From: Anaerolineae bacterium | GTDB taxonomy: Bacteria > Chloroflexota > Anaerolineae > UBA3071 | Assembly: GCA_029907105.1 (NCBI GenBank) | Contig: JARYMM010000003.1 | Span: forward strand, 62,001 to 126,000 | Length of the DNA: 64,000 bases | Reading direction: 5' to 3' | In this document: positions 1 to 8,187 of the stretch, piece after piece | Position numbering within the stretch: position 1 is the stretch's first letter | How the letters are laid out: each line of letters begins with the position of its first letter | Made by a program: the position numbers and the translations under genes | Notes under the pieces: generated by a model | What the model was told of the DNA's origin: nothing | The model's input: the letters and a program-made list of their open reading frames with translations, nothing else | The model's database searches: none

Positions 1-363
1 CGCTGGTGGGCCGCCCGGCTGCCAGGAGGCGATGAGACGCTGGCAGCCCTGCGCCAGGCCGAACAACGGACGAGGATTGAGGAACTGGCCACACTGGCCC
101 GGGGAGCCGTGACGCAGGTGGGCCCCGCCACCTACTGGTCGCACTGCTGCGAACCGGTGCAGCTCGCCAATGGCCATGATGCCTTCGCTGCCCGTGTGGA
201 GGTGAGACTGGAGCGAGGCGATAACGTCTACCAGATGACCTTCTACCTGGGCGACGCGGCACATGATGGCCAGGCCTGGGCCTGGGGCATGCCCTGGACC
301 CGCTGGTGGCAGCGGCCGCGAGGCCGCCAACAGTGGCGCGTCACCTCGGTCCTCGGCCTTTAG
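1..363 (+). CDS. C-terminal part of an unknown protein (cut by window edge)
   Basis: The reading frame is open from the first base of the window to TAG at 361-363, so the track ORF starting at 109 is only an internal start. About 120 residues are visible. They begin with a charged helical stretch (ALRQAEQRTRIEELATLARG) and end in a Trp-rich segment (WAWGMPWTRWWQRPRG). I recognise no family. No signal peptide, membrane segment or catalytic motif can be judged because the N-terminus is missing. It is codirectional with hpt, 128 bp downstream, and could belong to the same transcript. Confidence 0.6.
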   Translation, partial: RWWAARLPGGDETLAALRQAEQRTRIEELATLARGAVTQVGPATYWSHCCEPVQLANGHDAFAARVEVRLERGDNVYQMTFYLGDAAHDGQAWAWGMPWTRWWQRPRGRQQWRVTSVLGL

Positions 364-491
364 CCTGTTTTCTGCATCGCTCGGCGTGGACTGCCAGGTC
401 CACGTCCTGGCCGCCGGAGAAGTGAAGGATCCTCCACCTGGCTGTTGGACATGGCCGTCCAGCAGGAGCACATAATACGAGGAGATCATCT

Positions 492-1064
492 ATGCTCATT
501 GATGACATTGCCGAGGTCCTCATCACCGCCGAAGAGATCCAGAAGCGCGTGGCTGAACTGGGACGGCAGATCAGCGCCGATTACGAGGGCCGAGACCTGC
601 TGCTCATCGCCGTGCTTAAGGGCGGCGTGCTTTTCCTGAGCGACCTGATGCGCCACATCACCGTGCCCCATGCCATTGACTTCATGGCCATCTCCTCCTA
701 CGGCCTCAGCACGGAGACCACCGGCGTGGTGCGCATCCTCAAAGACCTGGATGAGCCGATTGACGGCCGCCACGTGCTCATCGTCGAGGACATTGTGGAC
801 ACCGGCCGCACCATGGATTACCTGCTGCGCATCTTGCAGGCCCGCCACCCGGCGAGCCTGCGCGTGTGCACCCTGCTCAACAAGCCCGGCCGCCGGGAGA
901 TCGAAGTTCCCCTGGATTACGTCGGCTTCGACATCCCCAACCGCTTCGTCTTCGGCTACGGCCTTGACCTGCGCGAGATCTTCCGCAACCAGACCTTCAT
1001 TGCCGCGCTGAAGCCGGAAGCCCAGCACGCGCTGTCCGAAACGGCTCAGGAGGTCAGTGAATGA
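492..1064 (+). CDS. hpt: hypoxanthine phosphoribosyltransferase
   Basis: Purine salvage enzyme of the cytoplasm that transfers phosphoribose from PRPP to hypoxanthine or guanine to give IMP or GMP. The 190-aa length fits bacterial Hpt. The PRPP-binding motif VLIVEDIVDTGRT lies near residues 95-107, preceded by AVLKGG (40-45). The purine-contacting FDIPNRFVFGYGLD region lies further on, as in the family. The ATG is preceded by GAGGAG at good spacing. Its stop overlaps the start of the next gene (ATGA), so the two are translationally coupled. Product confidence is high; whether it prefers hypoxanthine or guanine cannot be told. Confidence 0.95.
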   Translation: MLIDDIAEVLITAEEIQKRVAELGRQISADYEGRDLLLIAVLKGGVLFLSDLMRHITVPHAIDFMAISSYGLSTETTGVVRILKDLDEPIDGRHVLIVEDIVDTGRTMDYLLRILQARHPASLRVCTLLNKPGRREIEVPLDYVGFDIPNRFVFGYGLDLREIFRNQTFIAALKPEAQHALSETAQEVSE

Positions 1065-2185
1065 GACGATGGCTGCGCTACGGCGCGGCGCTGTGGCTGC
1101 TCCTGAGCCTGCTTCTATGCTTGCCCGCGCTGGCCGCGTCACGGCAACCCGATGTCCCTATCGTCCACATCGTCCGGCCTGGCGATACGCTGGGCGAGCT
1201 GGCCCGGCGCTACGCCACCTCTGTGGAAGCCATCGCCGCCGCCAACGACATCGCCAACCCTGACCTCATCCGCGTCGGCGAGCGGCTGCTGATCCCGACA
1301 TCGGTCAGCGCACTCCCGACAACGCTGCCCGGCCCGCTCACCGCGCTGCGCGTATCGCCGCAGTTGCCGGTGCAGGGAGAGACGGTGACGGTTATCGTGG
1401 AGGCCAGCGAGCCGGTGAGCCTGACGGGGAGCTTCGACGGTCGCCCGCTGCGATGGGTGGCCGAGGAGCCAGACGCAAAGGACGCCTGCCGCTTCTGGGC
1501 CCTGGCCGGAGTACACGCCCTGGCCGAGCCGGGGCTGCATCCCCTGCTCGTGGAAGCAACGGATGGTGAAGGCCAACGCTGGGCGGTCAACGTCGAGGTC
1601 TTCGTACAGGGTGGGGATTTCGAGACCGCCCGCATCGTGCTGCCGCCGGCGGCGAGCAGGCTGCTGGAGCCGGAGTTGCTGCGCGGCGAGCAGGAGCGGC
1701 TGGCGGCGGTGTGGGGGCAGAGCTCAGCGCAGCCCCTGTGGCAGGGGACATTCGTGGCGCCCGTGCGCCCGTTCTGGCCCATCACCTCTGCCTTCGGGCA
1801 GCGGCGGGCCTACAACAGCGGCCCGGCCAGCAGCTACCACGAGGGTGTGGACTACGGGGCGAAACAGGGAGCCCTGGTGCTGGCGCCGGCTGCCGGCCGC
1901 GTTGTCCTGGCCGAAGCGCTCACCGTGCGCGGCAATGCCGTCATCCTCGATCACGGTGCAGGTGTGCACACCGGCTACTGGCACCTGTGGCAGATCTTCG
2001 TCGAGGAGGGGGATGAGGTCAGACAGGGCGACCCGCTGGGCCGCGTGGGAAACACGGGGCTCTCCACCGGCGCTCACTTGCACTGGGAACTGAGGGTGGG
2101 GGATGTGGCCGTGGACCCGCTGCCTTGGACACAGGCGGCGATGCCGTGTGGCATCGCGCCCTGTCAAAAACGTGCTGTCACCTAA
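1061..2185 (+). CDS. secreted LysM / M23 family metallopeptidase
   Basis: Predicted cell-wall endopeptidase of 374 aa. A signal peptide (about 1-26, LLLSLLLCLPALA) leads to one LysM peptidoglycan-binding domain (about 36-79, VRPGDTLGELARRYATS). A beta-rich spacer follows, then a LytM/M23 domain (about 255-355). The Zn ligands expected of the family are visible as H260xxxD264 and the H339-L-H341 pair. M23 enzymes cut peptide cross-bridges. The start overlaps the hpt stop by 4 nt. A second LysM/M23 protein lies at 55296-56489 on the other strand. The short Cys-containing tail after the M23 domain is unexplained. Confidence 0.88.
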   Translation: MRRWLRYGAALWLLLSLLLCLPALAASRQPDVPIVHIVRPGDTLGELARRYATSVEAIAAANDIANPDLIRVGERLLIPTSVSALPTTLPGPLTALRVSPQLPVQGETVTVIVEASEPVSLTGSFDGRPLRWVAEEPDAKDACRFWALAGVHALAEPGLHPLLVEATDGEGQRWAVNVEVFVQGGDFETARIVLPPAASRLLEPELLRGEQERLAAVWGQSSAQPLWQGTFVAPVRPFWPITSAFGQRRAYNSGPASSYHEGVDYGAKQGALVLAPAAGRVVLAEALTVRGNAVILDHGAGVHTGYWHLWQIFVEEGDEVRQGDPLGRVGNTGLSTGAHLHWELRVGDVAVDPLPWTQAAMPCGIAPCQKRAVT

Positions 2186-2292
2186 CGCAAGAACACCACG
2201 ACGGGCGGTGGCAAGTTGTTGGCTTTGGCAAACGCGATTCCATCCGCCGACTGTTCGTGGTGCGTGTTTGGCGGCGTTCGTCTGCACCACGA

Positions 2293-2343
2293 CAACGGCG
2301 GGGCGATTGGCCATCGAAGGCATCTCCAACTCGCCCGCCGTTG
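2293..2343. terminator. imperfect hairpin between convergent genes
   Basis: CAACGGCGGG (2293-2302) is complementary to CCCGCCGTTG (2334-2343), and the outer CACCA/TGGTG can extend the stem. It lies between the convergent M23 gene and rplY. No clean T-run follows, so this is a possible bidirectional terminator rather than a textbook one. Confidence 0.4.
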
Positions 2344-2360
2344 CCTGGTGCTGAGGTGTT

Positions 2361-3020
2361 TTATGCCTCTTCTTCCTCCTCGATGCCCTTGGCGGCCTTG
2401 CCCTTGGCCACCACCTCAACCTCTTCTGCCTCAGGAACCACCGCCTCCTCTTCCACCGCCACGCGGGCGGCGGCCAGGCTGACGAGAACCGTCTCCGGGT
2501 CTTCCAGGATTTCCACCCCCGGCGGCAGGGTCAGGTCACTGACCAGGATGTTCTGGTCAGTGCGCTCCAACACGCTGATGTCTATCTCCAGAGCAGAAGG
2601 CAGGTCTCCGGGCAGGCACTCTACCTCCACGCTGTCCAGGTTCTGGATCAGGGCAGCCATGCCGCTGGCAACGGCCGGCGATTGGCCCACGAGCACCAGC
2701 GGCACAGAGGTCTGCAACTTCTCCGTCATCACCACGCGGTAGAAATCCACGTGCAGCACCTGCGGCCGCGTCGGATAGCGCTGGATCTCGCGCAACAGCA
2801 CCGTATAAGGTTCCTGGACGCCGGCGACGGAAAGAGAGATGAGGCTGTGAGCGCCGCCATGGGCCAGCAGCCGCTCCAGGGCCCGCTGCGCCACCTGCAG
2901 GTTTTGGGCGGCCAGACCATGTCCATAGAGCACGGCCGGCACATAACCCTCATCGCGTAGTTTTCTGAGCCCCCGCCCTACGGCGGTGCGCGGCTCAGCC
3001 TGTAGTTCCAATGTAGCCAT
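2361..3020 (-). CDS. rplY: 50S ribosomal protein L25 / general stress protein Ctc
   Basis: 5S rRNA-binding ribosomal protein of the long Ctc type, 219 aa from the chosen start. The N-terminal L25 domain begins LELQAEPRTAVGRGLRKLR with the typical VPAVLYG. It is followed by the TL5/Ctc C-terminal beta domain and an acidic tail (about 185-219, ending EEEEEA). The track ORF starts 37 codons upstream, but that extension comes from a repeat element. ATG at 3020 has AAGGAGA just upstream and matches the family N-terminus. A TTGCCT-17-TAGAAT promoter lies at 3237-3265, leaving a leader of about 210 nt. Confidence 0.92.
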   Translation of the reverse strand: MATLELQAEPRTAVGRGLRKLRDEGYVPAVLYGHGLAAQNLQVAQRALERLLAHGGAHSLISLSVAGVQEPYTVLLREIQRYPTRPQVLHVDFYRVVMTEKLQTSVPLVLVGQSPAVASGMAALIQNLDSVEVECLPGDLPSALEIDISVLERTDQNILVSDLTLPPGVEILEDPETVLVSLAAARVAVEEEAVVPEAEEVEVVAKGKAAKGIEEEEEA

Positions 3021-3054
3021 TCTTCTCGTTGTCTCCTTCATCACAAAGTTTGCC

Positions 3055-3175
3055 ACCTGTGCGGTTGGTAGTAGGACAACTGCGAGCAGTTGTCCTACTC
3101 CGGCGGCCGCTCCCTCTGTGCTCCGCGGCAAAAACAGAGCCGGTAGCCAGCAGCGCCCGTCGCAACCGCACAGGT
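3055..3175. repeat. MITE/REP-like element, copy 1
   Basis: It is bounded by 13-bp inverted repeats, ACCTGTGCGGTTG (3055-3067) and CAACCGCACAGGT (3163-3175). Inside is a near-perfect palindrome, AGTAGGACAACTGC-GA-GCAGTTGTCCTACT. The left end and the palindrome recur at 28916-28966. It lies in the rplY leader. The adjoining TTCGCTTCGCTCGCAGTGACAG (3183 on) looks like a separate short dispersed repeat word. Confidence 0.6.
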
Positions 3176-3236
3176 AGGACTATTTCGCTTCGCTCGCAGT
3201 GACAGGGCAGGTAGTTACCTTGCATGGCATAATCAC

Positions 3237-3265
3237 ATTCTACAAGAGGTCGCCGCTTTAGGCAA
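3237..3265 (-). promoter_or_regulatory. sigma70 promoter of rplY
   Basis: On the minus strand TTGCCT (3265-3260), 17 nt, TAGAAT (3242-3237). It is the only good match upstream of rplY. The 302-bp gap 3021-3322 otherwise holds only the repeat element; no clear plus-strand promoter for the next gene was seen. Confidence 0.6.
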
Positions 3266-3322
3266 ATGAAGGTTGCCCCTCCGTTTCCCAAAACCGCCGT
3301 TTTGTGGTAGGATTCGACCGCT

Positions 3323-6300
3323 ATGCGCGGGAGAAACGTGATCTCTAATCCCACCCGCACCAGGCCCTGGCGGCCGCTCCTGATCCTGGCCCTGCACCTC
3401 CTGCTCCTGCTGGTCCTCCTGGCCGCAGGGAGCGGGCTGTGGCTGGGCGAGCGCCGGACAAGGCGCGGCGTGAGCTACGGCCCGCCGCCGGCCCTCACCC
3501 CCGCCATCCACGAGCGGCTGGGCGTCAACGTGGCCCTGGAACGGTACGACGAGGTTGCCCTGGCCGCCGTGCTGGACAACCTGCAGGCAGCCAACCTGCG
3601 CTGGCTGCGGCAGCGTTTCCTCTGGTCGGAGATCGAGCCGCAACGAGGACAGTTCCGGTGGGCCGTCTGGGACCGCATCGTGCAGGCCGTAGCCGGGCGA
3701 GACCTGCACCTCATCGCCGTGCTGGACACCTCGCCCGCCTGGGCGCGGGGCGAAGCCGACGCTGCCAACCCCTTCGCCCCGCCGCACGAGCGGGCCGACT
3801 TCGGGCGCTTCGTCGCTGCCTTCGCCCGCCGCTACAGCGAGCAGGTGGACTTTTACCAGATCTGGGACGAGCCGAACATCGCCCCGCACTGGGGTGCCCG
3901 TCCTGCCGATCCCGCCGATTACCTGGGGCTGCTGCGGGAAGGCTACGTGCAGGTGAAAGCCGCCGACCCCACCGCCTGGGTCGTGCTGGCTGGTCTGGCC
4001 CCCACCGTGGAGAGCGGCGGCGCCAACCTCAGCGACATCGCCTACCTGGATCACCTCTACCGGCTGGGCGCGGCGGAGTGGTTCGACGTCGCCGCGGCCA
4101 AGCCTTACGGCTTCGATGCCCGCCCCGACGACCCGCGGCTGGAGGCGCAGGTGCTGAACTTCGGGCGCACCGCCCTGCTGCGGGAGGTGATGGAAGAACA
4201 TGGCGACGGGCAGACGCCGCTGTGGGCCGTGGAGTTCGGCTGGAACGCACTGCCAGCCGGGTGGACAGGCGCGCCCTCCATCTGGGGTCAGGTGGACGAG
4301 GCGACGCAGGCCGACTACGTCCTTGGGGCCTCCCAACGCGCCCGGCGCGACTGGCCCTGGTTGGAGTTATTGCTCTGGGCCAGCTACCAGCCGGCCGTGT
4401 CCCCCGACGATGCCCACTGGGGGTTTGCCCTGGCCGACGCGCAGGGCCGGCCCCGGCCGGCGCTGGCCGCGCTGCGCCAGGCAGCGGCAGAGGCCACTTC
4501 GCTCCTCCCGCCGGGCGTGCACACGCCGGACCATCCGGCGCTGCGCTACAGCGGTGGCTGGCGGGTCACCGCCGAAGCCGCCGACGTTGGCGCAAGCGGC
4601 GACAGGGTGGAGTTTGACTTCCTGGGCACGCGCCTCGACCTGGAGGTGCAGCGGGGGCCGTACTGGGCCTACCTCACGGTGACCGTGGACGGACAACCGG
4701 CCAATGCGCTGCCGGTGGATACCGACGGCCAGGCTAACCTCATCCTCTATGACCCCCTGGCCGCGCCGCAGCGGGTGACGCTGGCCCGCGGCCTGCAAGA
4801 CACCGTCCATCGCGTGCGCCTCGTCGCCACCGGCGGCTGGGGCCAGTGGGCTTTGCGGCGCGTCGTCGTCAGCCGCGAGCGGAGCGCATGGCCCCTCTGG
4901 CTCCTGGGGGCGCTGGCCGTCCTGGCCCTGCTGACCCTGGGCAACGGCCTGCGCCTGGCCCTTCGGCCCGAGGCACAGGAGAGCCTGCACCGGGCGGCGG
5001 TAGGGATGGAAACTGCCGCGGCGCGCTTCCGCCATCTCGACGAACGGGTGCAGGTGGCCTGCGTCGTCGGGGCAGCGGCGCTGTTCGCCTTCTCCCCCTG
5101 GCTGCCGCTGGACCTGCTCAGCCTGGGCCTGCTGGCCTTGCTCCTGGCCCTGCGGCTCGAGCTGATCCTGCCGCTCATCGCTTTCGCCATCCCCTTCTTC
5201 CTGCGCCCCAAGGCCATCCTGGGTCGCTATTTCTCACACCTGGAAATCCTCACCCTCCTGGGGACAGCGATTTTCGCATGGCAGACTGTGTGGTGGAAGA
5301 ACCGGGAAGCAAGAGGCAAGAAGCAAGAGGCATTTGCATCCTGCATCTTGCATCTTGCATCTTGCTTGGATTTCCCTGTATTGGCTCTTATCGCTGTATC
5401 CGCCCTATCCCTGTTGACCGCTGACAACACCGGCGTCGCCCGGCGGGAGTTCCGCGTGGTGATCGTGGAGGCGGCGCTTGCCTATCTGCTGGTGAGCCGC
5501 CTGCGGCGGGCGGACGGCCGGCCGCTTTCCCTCTGGCCCCTGGCCGACGGACTGGTGCTGGGGGCACTGATGGTAAGCCTGGTGGGCCTCTGGCAGTTGG
5601 TCACGGGGCAGGGGCGGGTGGATGTGGAGGGAGTGTGGCGGGTGCGGGCCTTTTACGGCTCGCCCAACAACCTGGGGCTGTACCTGGACCGCATCGTGCC
5701 ATTGCTGGGCGCAGTGGCCGCCTACGGCCGCACCCGTTGGCGCCGCTGGGCTTATGGCCTCTCGCTGATCCCCATCGGCCTGGCCTGTGTCTTCACCTTC
5801 AGCAAGGGTGCCCTGCTGCTGGGGCTGCCGGCGGCGCTGCTTTTCCTGGGCCTGGCGGGCTCGCTGGCCGGCGGAGGAAGGAAGCGCTGGCGGCCGCTGG
5901 TCGTGGCCCTGGGGCTTCTGCTGCTGGCCGCGCTGGCCATGATCCCGCTCTTCCGCACGGAGCGTTTCGCCGGGTTGCTCGATTTCACACGGGGCACGAG
6001 CTTCATCCGCCTGCAACTGTGGCGCGGGGCGCTGAACATGGCCCTGGATCACCCCTGGCTGGGCGTGGGGCCGGATAACTTCCTCTACGCCTACCGCACC
6101 CGCTACGTGCTGCCTGTGGCCTGGGAGGAGCTGAACCTGAGCCACCCACACAACCTCGTGCTCGACTTCTGGACGCGGCTGGGGCTGCTGGGGCTGGCTG
6201 TGGGCATCTGGCTGATGGTGGCCGGCTTCCGCGCCGGCTGGGCCGCCTGGCGGCGCACAGAGGACGCCGACCGGCGGGCGCTGCTGCTGGGCCTGCTGGC

Positions 6301-6484
6301 CAGCCTGGTGGCTATGCTGGCCCACGGGCTGATTGACAATTCGATTTTTCTGGTGGACTTAGCGTTCGTGTTCATGCTTACCCTGGGCGTTTTTCAGCGC
6401 GAGCGGGGGTCAGGGGTAGGGGTTCAGGAAGGAACAACCCCTGACCCTTACCCCTTCTACCAGGGCAGGGCATCCGAATTCTGA
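3323..6484 (+). CDS. fusion: periplasmic-type glycoside hydrolase + O-antigen ligase-like membrane protein
   Basis: 1053-aa two-part protein. A membrane anchor (about 18-40) is followed by a TIM-barrel glycosidase-like domain (about 60-390). WDEPN (181-185) and VEFGW (303-307) look like the acid/base Glu183 and nucleophile Glu304 of clan GH-A enzymes such as GH39. A beta-rich segment follows (about 400-510). The C-terminal half has many membrane helices and the Wzy_C/O-antigen ligase signature: a large loop with [11 protein letters not shown] and then SHPHN near residue 940. A 61-bp repeat hairpin is inserted in frame (5307-5367, about residues 662-682) and another encodes the extreme C-terminus. 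Likely role: polymerising or ligating a surface glycan, with a fused domain that trims or binds sugar. Substrate unknown. Confidence 0.75.
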   Translation: MRGRNVISNPTRTRPWRPLLILALHLLLLLVLLAAGSGLWLGERRTRRGVSYGPPPALTPAIHERLGVNVALERYDEVALAAVLDNLQAANLRWLRQRFLWSEIEPQRGQFRWAVWDRIVQAVAGRDLHLIAVLDTSPAWARGEADAANPFAPPHERADFGRFVAAFARRYSEQVDFYQIWDEPNIAPHWGARPADPADYLGLLREGYVQVKAADPTAWVVLAGLAPTVESGGANLSDIAYLDHLYRLGAAEWFDVAAAKPYGFDARPDDPRLEAQVLNFGRTALLREVMEEHGDGQTPLWAVEFGWNALPAGWTGAPSIWGQVDEATQADYVLGASQRARRDWPWLELLLWASYQPAVSPDDAHWGFALADAQGRPRPALAALRQAAAEATSLLPPGVHTPDHPALRYSGGWRVTAEAADVGASGDRVEFDFLGTRLDLEVQRGPYWAYLTVTVDGQPANALPVDTDGQANLILYDPLAAPQRVTLARGLQDTVHRVRLVATGGWGQWALRRVVVSRERSAWPLWLLGALAVLALLTLGNGLRLALRPEAQESLHRAAVGMETAAARFRHLDERVQVACVVGAAALFAFSPWLPLDLLSLGLLALLLALRLELILPLIAFAIPFFLRPKAILGRYFSHLEILTLLGTAIFAWQTVWWKNREARGKKQEAFASCILHLASCLDFPVLALIAVSALSLLTADNTGVARREFRVVIVEAALAYLLVSRLRRADGRPLSLWPLADGLVLGALMVSLVGLWQLVTGQGRVDVEGVWRVRAFYGSPNNLGLYLDRIVPLLGAVAAYGRTRWRRWAYGLSLIPIGLACVFTFSKGALLLGLPAALLFLGLAGSLAGGGRKRWRPLVVALGLLLLAALAMIPLFRTERFAGLLDFTRGTSFIRLQLWRGALNMALDHPWLGVGPDNFLYAYRTRYVLPVAWEELNLSHPHNLVLDFWTRLGLLGLAVGIWLMVAGFRAGWAAWRRTEDADRRALLLGLLASLVAMLAHGLIDNSIFLVDLAFVFMLTLGVFQRERGSGVGVQEGTTPDPYPFYQGRASEF
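5307..5367. repeat. word-hairpin repeat inside the ligase gene (GCAAGAG / GCATCTT words)
   Basis: Tandem 7-nt words AAGCAAGAGGCAAGAAGCAAG on the left and GCATCTT repeated three times on the right form a stem of about 26 bp with three mismatches and a TTT-centred loop. The element is in frame and codes for a hydrophilic then Cys/His-containing insert between membrane helices. The same words occur in the element at 49326-49408. Confidence 0.7.
6406..6454. repeat. word-hairpin repeat at gene 3' end (GGGGTCAG words)
   Basis: GGGGTCAGGGGTAGGGGTT (6406-6424) pairs with AACCCCTGACCCTTACCCC (6436-6454) at 16 of 19 positions. It lies within the last codons of the ligase fusion gene and encodes its final ~20 residues. 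Confidence 0.65.
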
Positions 6485-6508
6485 GAAACAGAGCTTCTGG
6501 AGGAAAAT

Positions 6509-7471
6509 ATGCGTGTTCTGATCACCGGCGGGGCCGGCTTCATCGGCTCGCACCTGTGCGATCGCCTTCTGGCCGAAGGGCACGAGGTGATCGCCATGGA
6601 TAATCTGATCACCGGCACGACGGACAACATCGCTCATCTGGCCGGACACCGCCGTTTCCGCTTCATCCTCCACGACGTGACCGAGTATATCTACGTGGAC
6701 GGGCCGCTGGATGCCATCCTGCATCTGGCCTCGCTGCCCAGCCCGGTGGATTATCTGGAGAAGCCGATCCAGACGCTGAAGGTGGGGGCGCTGGGCACGC
6801 ACAAGACGCTGGGGCTGGCCGTGGCCAAGAGGGCGCGCTACCTGCTGGCCTCCACGTCGGAGGTCTACGGCGACCCGCTGGTGCATCCACAGCCGGAGAC
6901 CTACTGGGGCAACGTGAACCCCGTCGGCCCGCGCGGCGTGTACGACGAATCGAAACGCTTCGCCGAAGCCATGACCATGGCCTATCACCGTGCCCATGGC
7001 CTGGATACGCGCATTGCCAGGATCTTTAATACCTATGGCCCGCGCATGCGGCTGGACGATGGCCGGGTGGTGCCCAATTTCGTCAGGCAGGCGTTGTCGG
7101 GCGAACCGCTGACGGTCTATGACAAGGGATCGAGAACCCGTAGCTTCTGCTACATCTCCGATATGGTGGATGGCCTATACCGCCTGCTGCTCTCCGATGA
7201 GGTGTATCCGGTCAACCTGGGCAATCCCCAGGAAATGACCATCCTCGACTTCGCCCACAAGGTGCTGGAGATTTCCGGGAGCTCCTCGCAGGTCGTCTTC
7301 GTGACCCCGGAGGACGAGCGCACCAGGGACGATCCCCACGCCCGCCGGCCGGACATCCGCAAGGCGCGGCAGGTGCTGGGTTGGGAGCCAAAGGTGCCTC
7401 TGGAAGAGGGGTTGCGCTTGACTATTGACTGGTTCCGCCGCCGCCTGACCACAGCAGGCGCAAAAACGTGA
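6509..7471 (+). CDS. UDP-glucuronate decarboxylase-like NAD-dependent SDR
   Basis: Cytoplasmic nucleotide-sugar enzyme of the extended SDR family, 320 aa. It has the Rossmann GGAGFIG (7-13), the catalytic STSE (115-118) and YDESK (Tyr145, Lys149). The stretch [21 protein letters not shown] is characteristic of UDP-glucuronate decarboxylase (UXS), which makes UDP-xylose from UDP-glucuronate. A standard AGGA-type RBS precedes the ATG. It sits directly after the glycan ligase gene, consistent with supplying a sugar for a surface polysaccharide. A dTDP-glucose dehydratase-like activity is less likely given the motif. Confidence 0.85.
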   Translation: MRVLITGGAGFIGSHLCDRLLAEGHEVIAMDNLITGTTDNIAHLAGHRRFRFILHDVTEYIYVDGPLDAILHLASLPSPVDYLEKPIQTLKVGALGTHKTLGLAVAKRARYLLASTSEVYGDPLVHPQPETYWGNVNPVGPRGVYDESKRFAEAMTMAYHRAHGLDTRIARIFNTYGPRMRLDDGRVVPNFVRQALSGEPLTVYDKGSRTRSFCYISDMVDGLYRLLLSDEVYPVNLGNPQEMTILDFAHKVLEISGSSSQVVFVTPEDERTRDDPHARRPDIRKARQVLGWEPKVPLEEGLRLTIDWFRRRLTTAGAKT

Positions 7472-7493
7472 GGCGTAAGACGAGGGGGAAACG

Positions 7494-8075
7494 ATGGCAC
7501 AACAATGGTTGACTGTCCTGTACGTGTTCGGGCTGAAGGTTTGGCTGCGCTGGGGGAAGATGGCGCTCTCCTGGCTGGCAGACCGCTTCCGTCCCCATCT
7601 CCCCTGGCAGGGACGCACCTTTGCCTCGCTGGAAGAGTACGGCCGCTGGCTGCCCGGCGCCGTGCGCTGGAAACAGGAGCCCCTGGGCGGCGTCTTCGAC
7701 ACCTTCCCCAGCCTGGAACACATCGAGTGGCAACTCCAAAAGCGCGGGCTGTTCGAAGATGATTGCGATGGGCTGGCCTACTTCTCGGCCCAAAACGTCC
7801 TTCCCTTCTGCGACGACCCGGCGGACTGCCACGTGGTCACCGTAGTCATCAACCCCTTCGAGGTGGGGGTGATGTACGCCGCCCATGTGCTGTGCATCTT
7901 CCGCAGCGGCGGCTTCTGGCGGGTGATCAGCAACGACGAGCTCTATCCGCAGCGCTGGGGCAGCTTCGAGGAAGCCTTGCAGGAAAATGGCTATTGCCGG
8001 GGACATGCCCTGCTGCACGTGGAAATCCGGGATGCCCATTTGCGCTACCAGCGCTCCTGGAAATCCCCGGCGTGA
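7494..8075 (+). CDS. putative transglutaminase-like cysteine protease-fold protein
   Basis: 193-aa protein that I cannot assign to a named gene. An N-terminal hydrophobic/Trp-rich segment is followed by FEDDCDGLAYF (Cys91), AAHVLCIFR (His131) and RVISNDEL (Asn147/Asp148). The order Cys, His, Asp/Asn and the D-C-D-x-x-A context resemble the bacterial transglutaminase-like cysteine peptidase fold. It is closely linked to the SDR and may share its transcript. There is no clear cleavable signal peptide. The triad is seen in the sequence; the function is inference. Confidence 0.5.
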   Translation: MAQQWLTVLYVFGLKVWLRWGKMALSWLADRFRPHLPWQGRTFASLEEYGRWLPGAVRWKQEPLGGVFDTFPSLEHIEWQLQKRGLFEDDCDGLAYFSAQNVLPFCDDPADCHVVTVVINPFEVGVMYAAHVLCIFRSGGFWRVISNDELYPQRWGSFEEALQENGYCRGHALLHVEIRDAHLRYQRSWKSPA

Positions 8076-8099
8076 CTTCCCGCCTGGGAGGGGCATGGT

Positions 8100-8128
8100 T
8101 TGGCCTCCCCTGGCCCTTGTGCTATAAT
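8100..8128 (+). promoter_or_regulatory. sigma70 promoter
   Basis: TTGGCC (8100-8105), 17 nt, TATAAT (8123-8128), about 60 nt upstream of the start of the secreted FG-GAP protein. Confidence 0.7.
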
Positions 8129-8187
8129 CTGTGCCAGCAAGTGCCGGCCCGCTTGCCGGCATTCACTCTGTTTCGGGAGGAAACACA

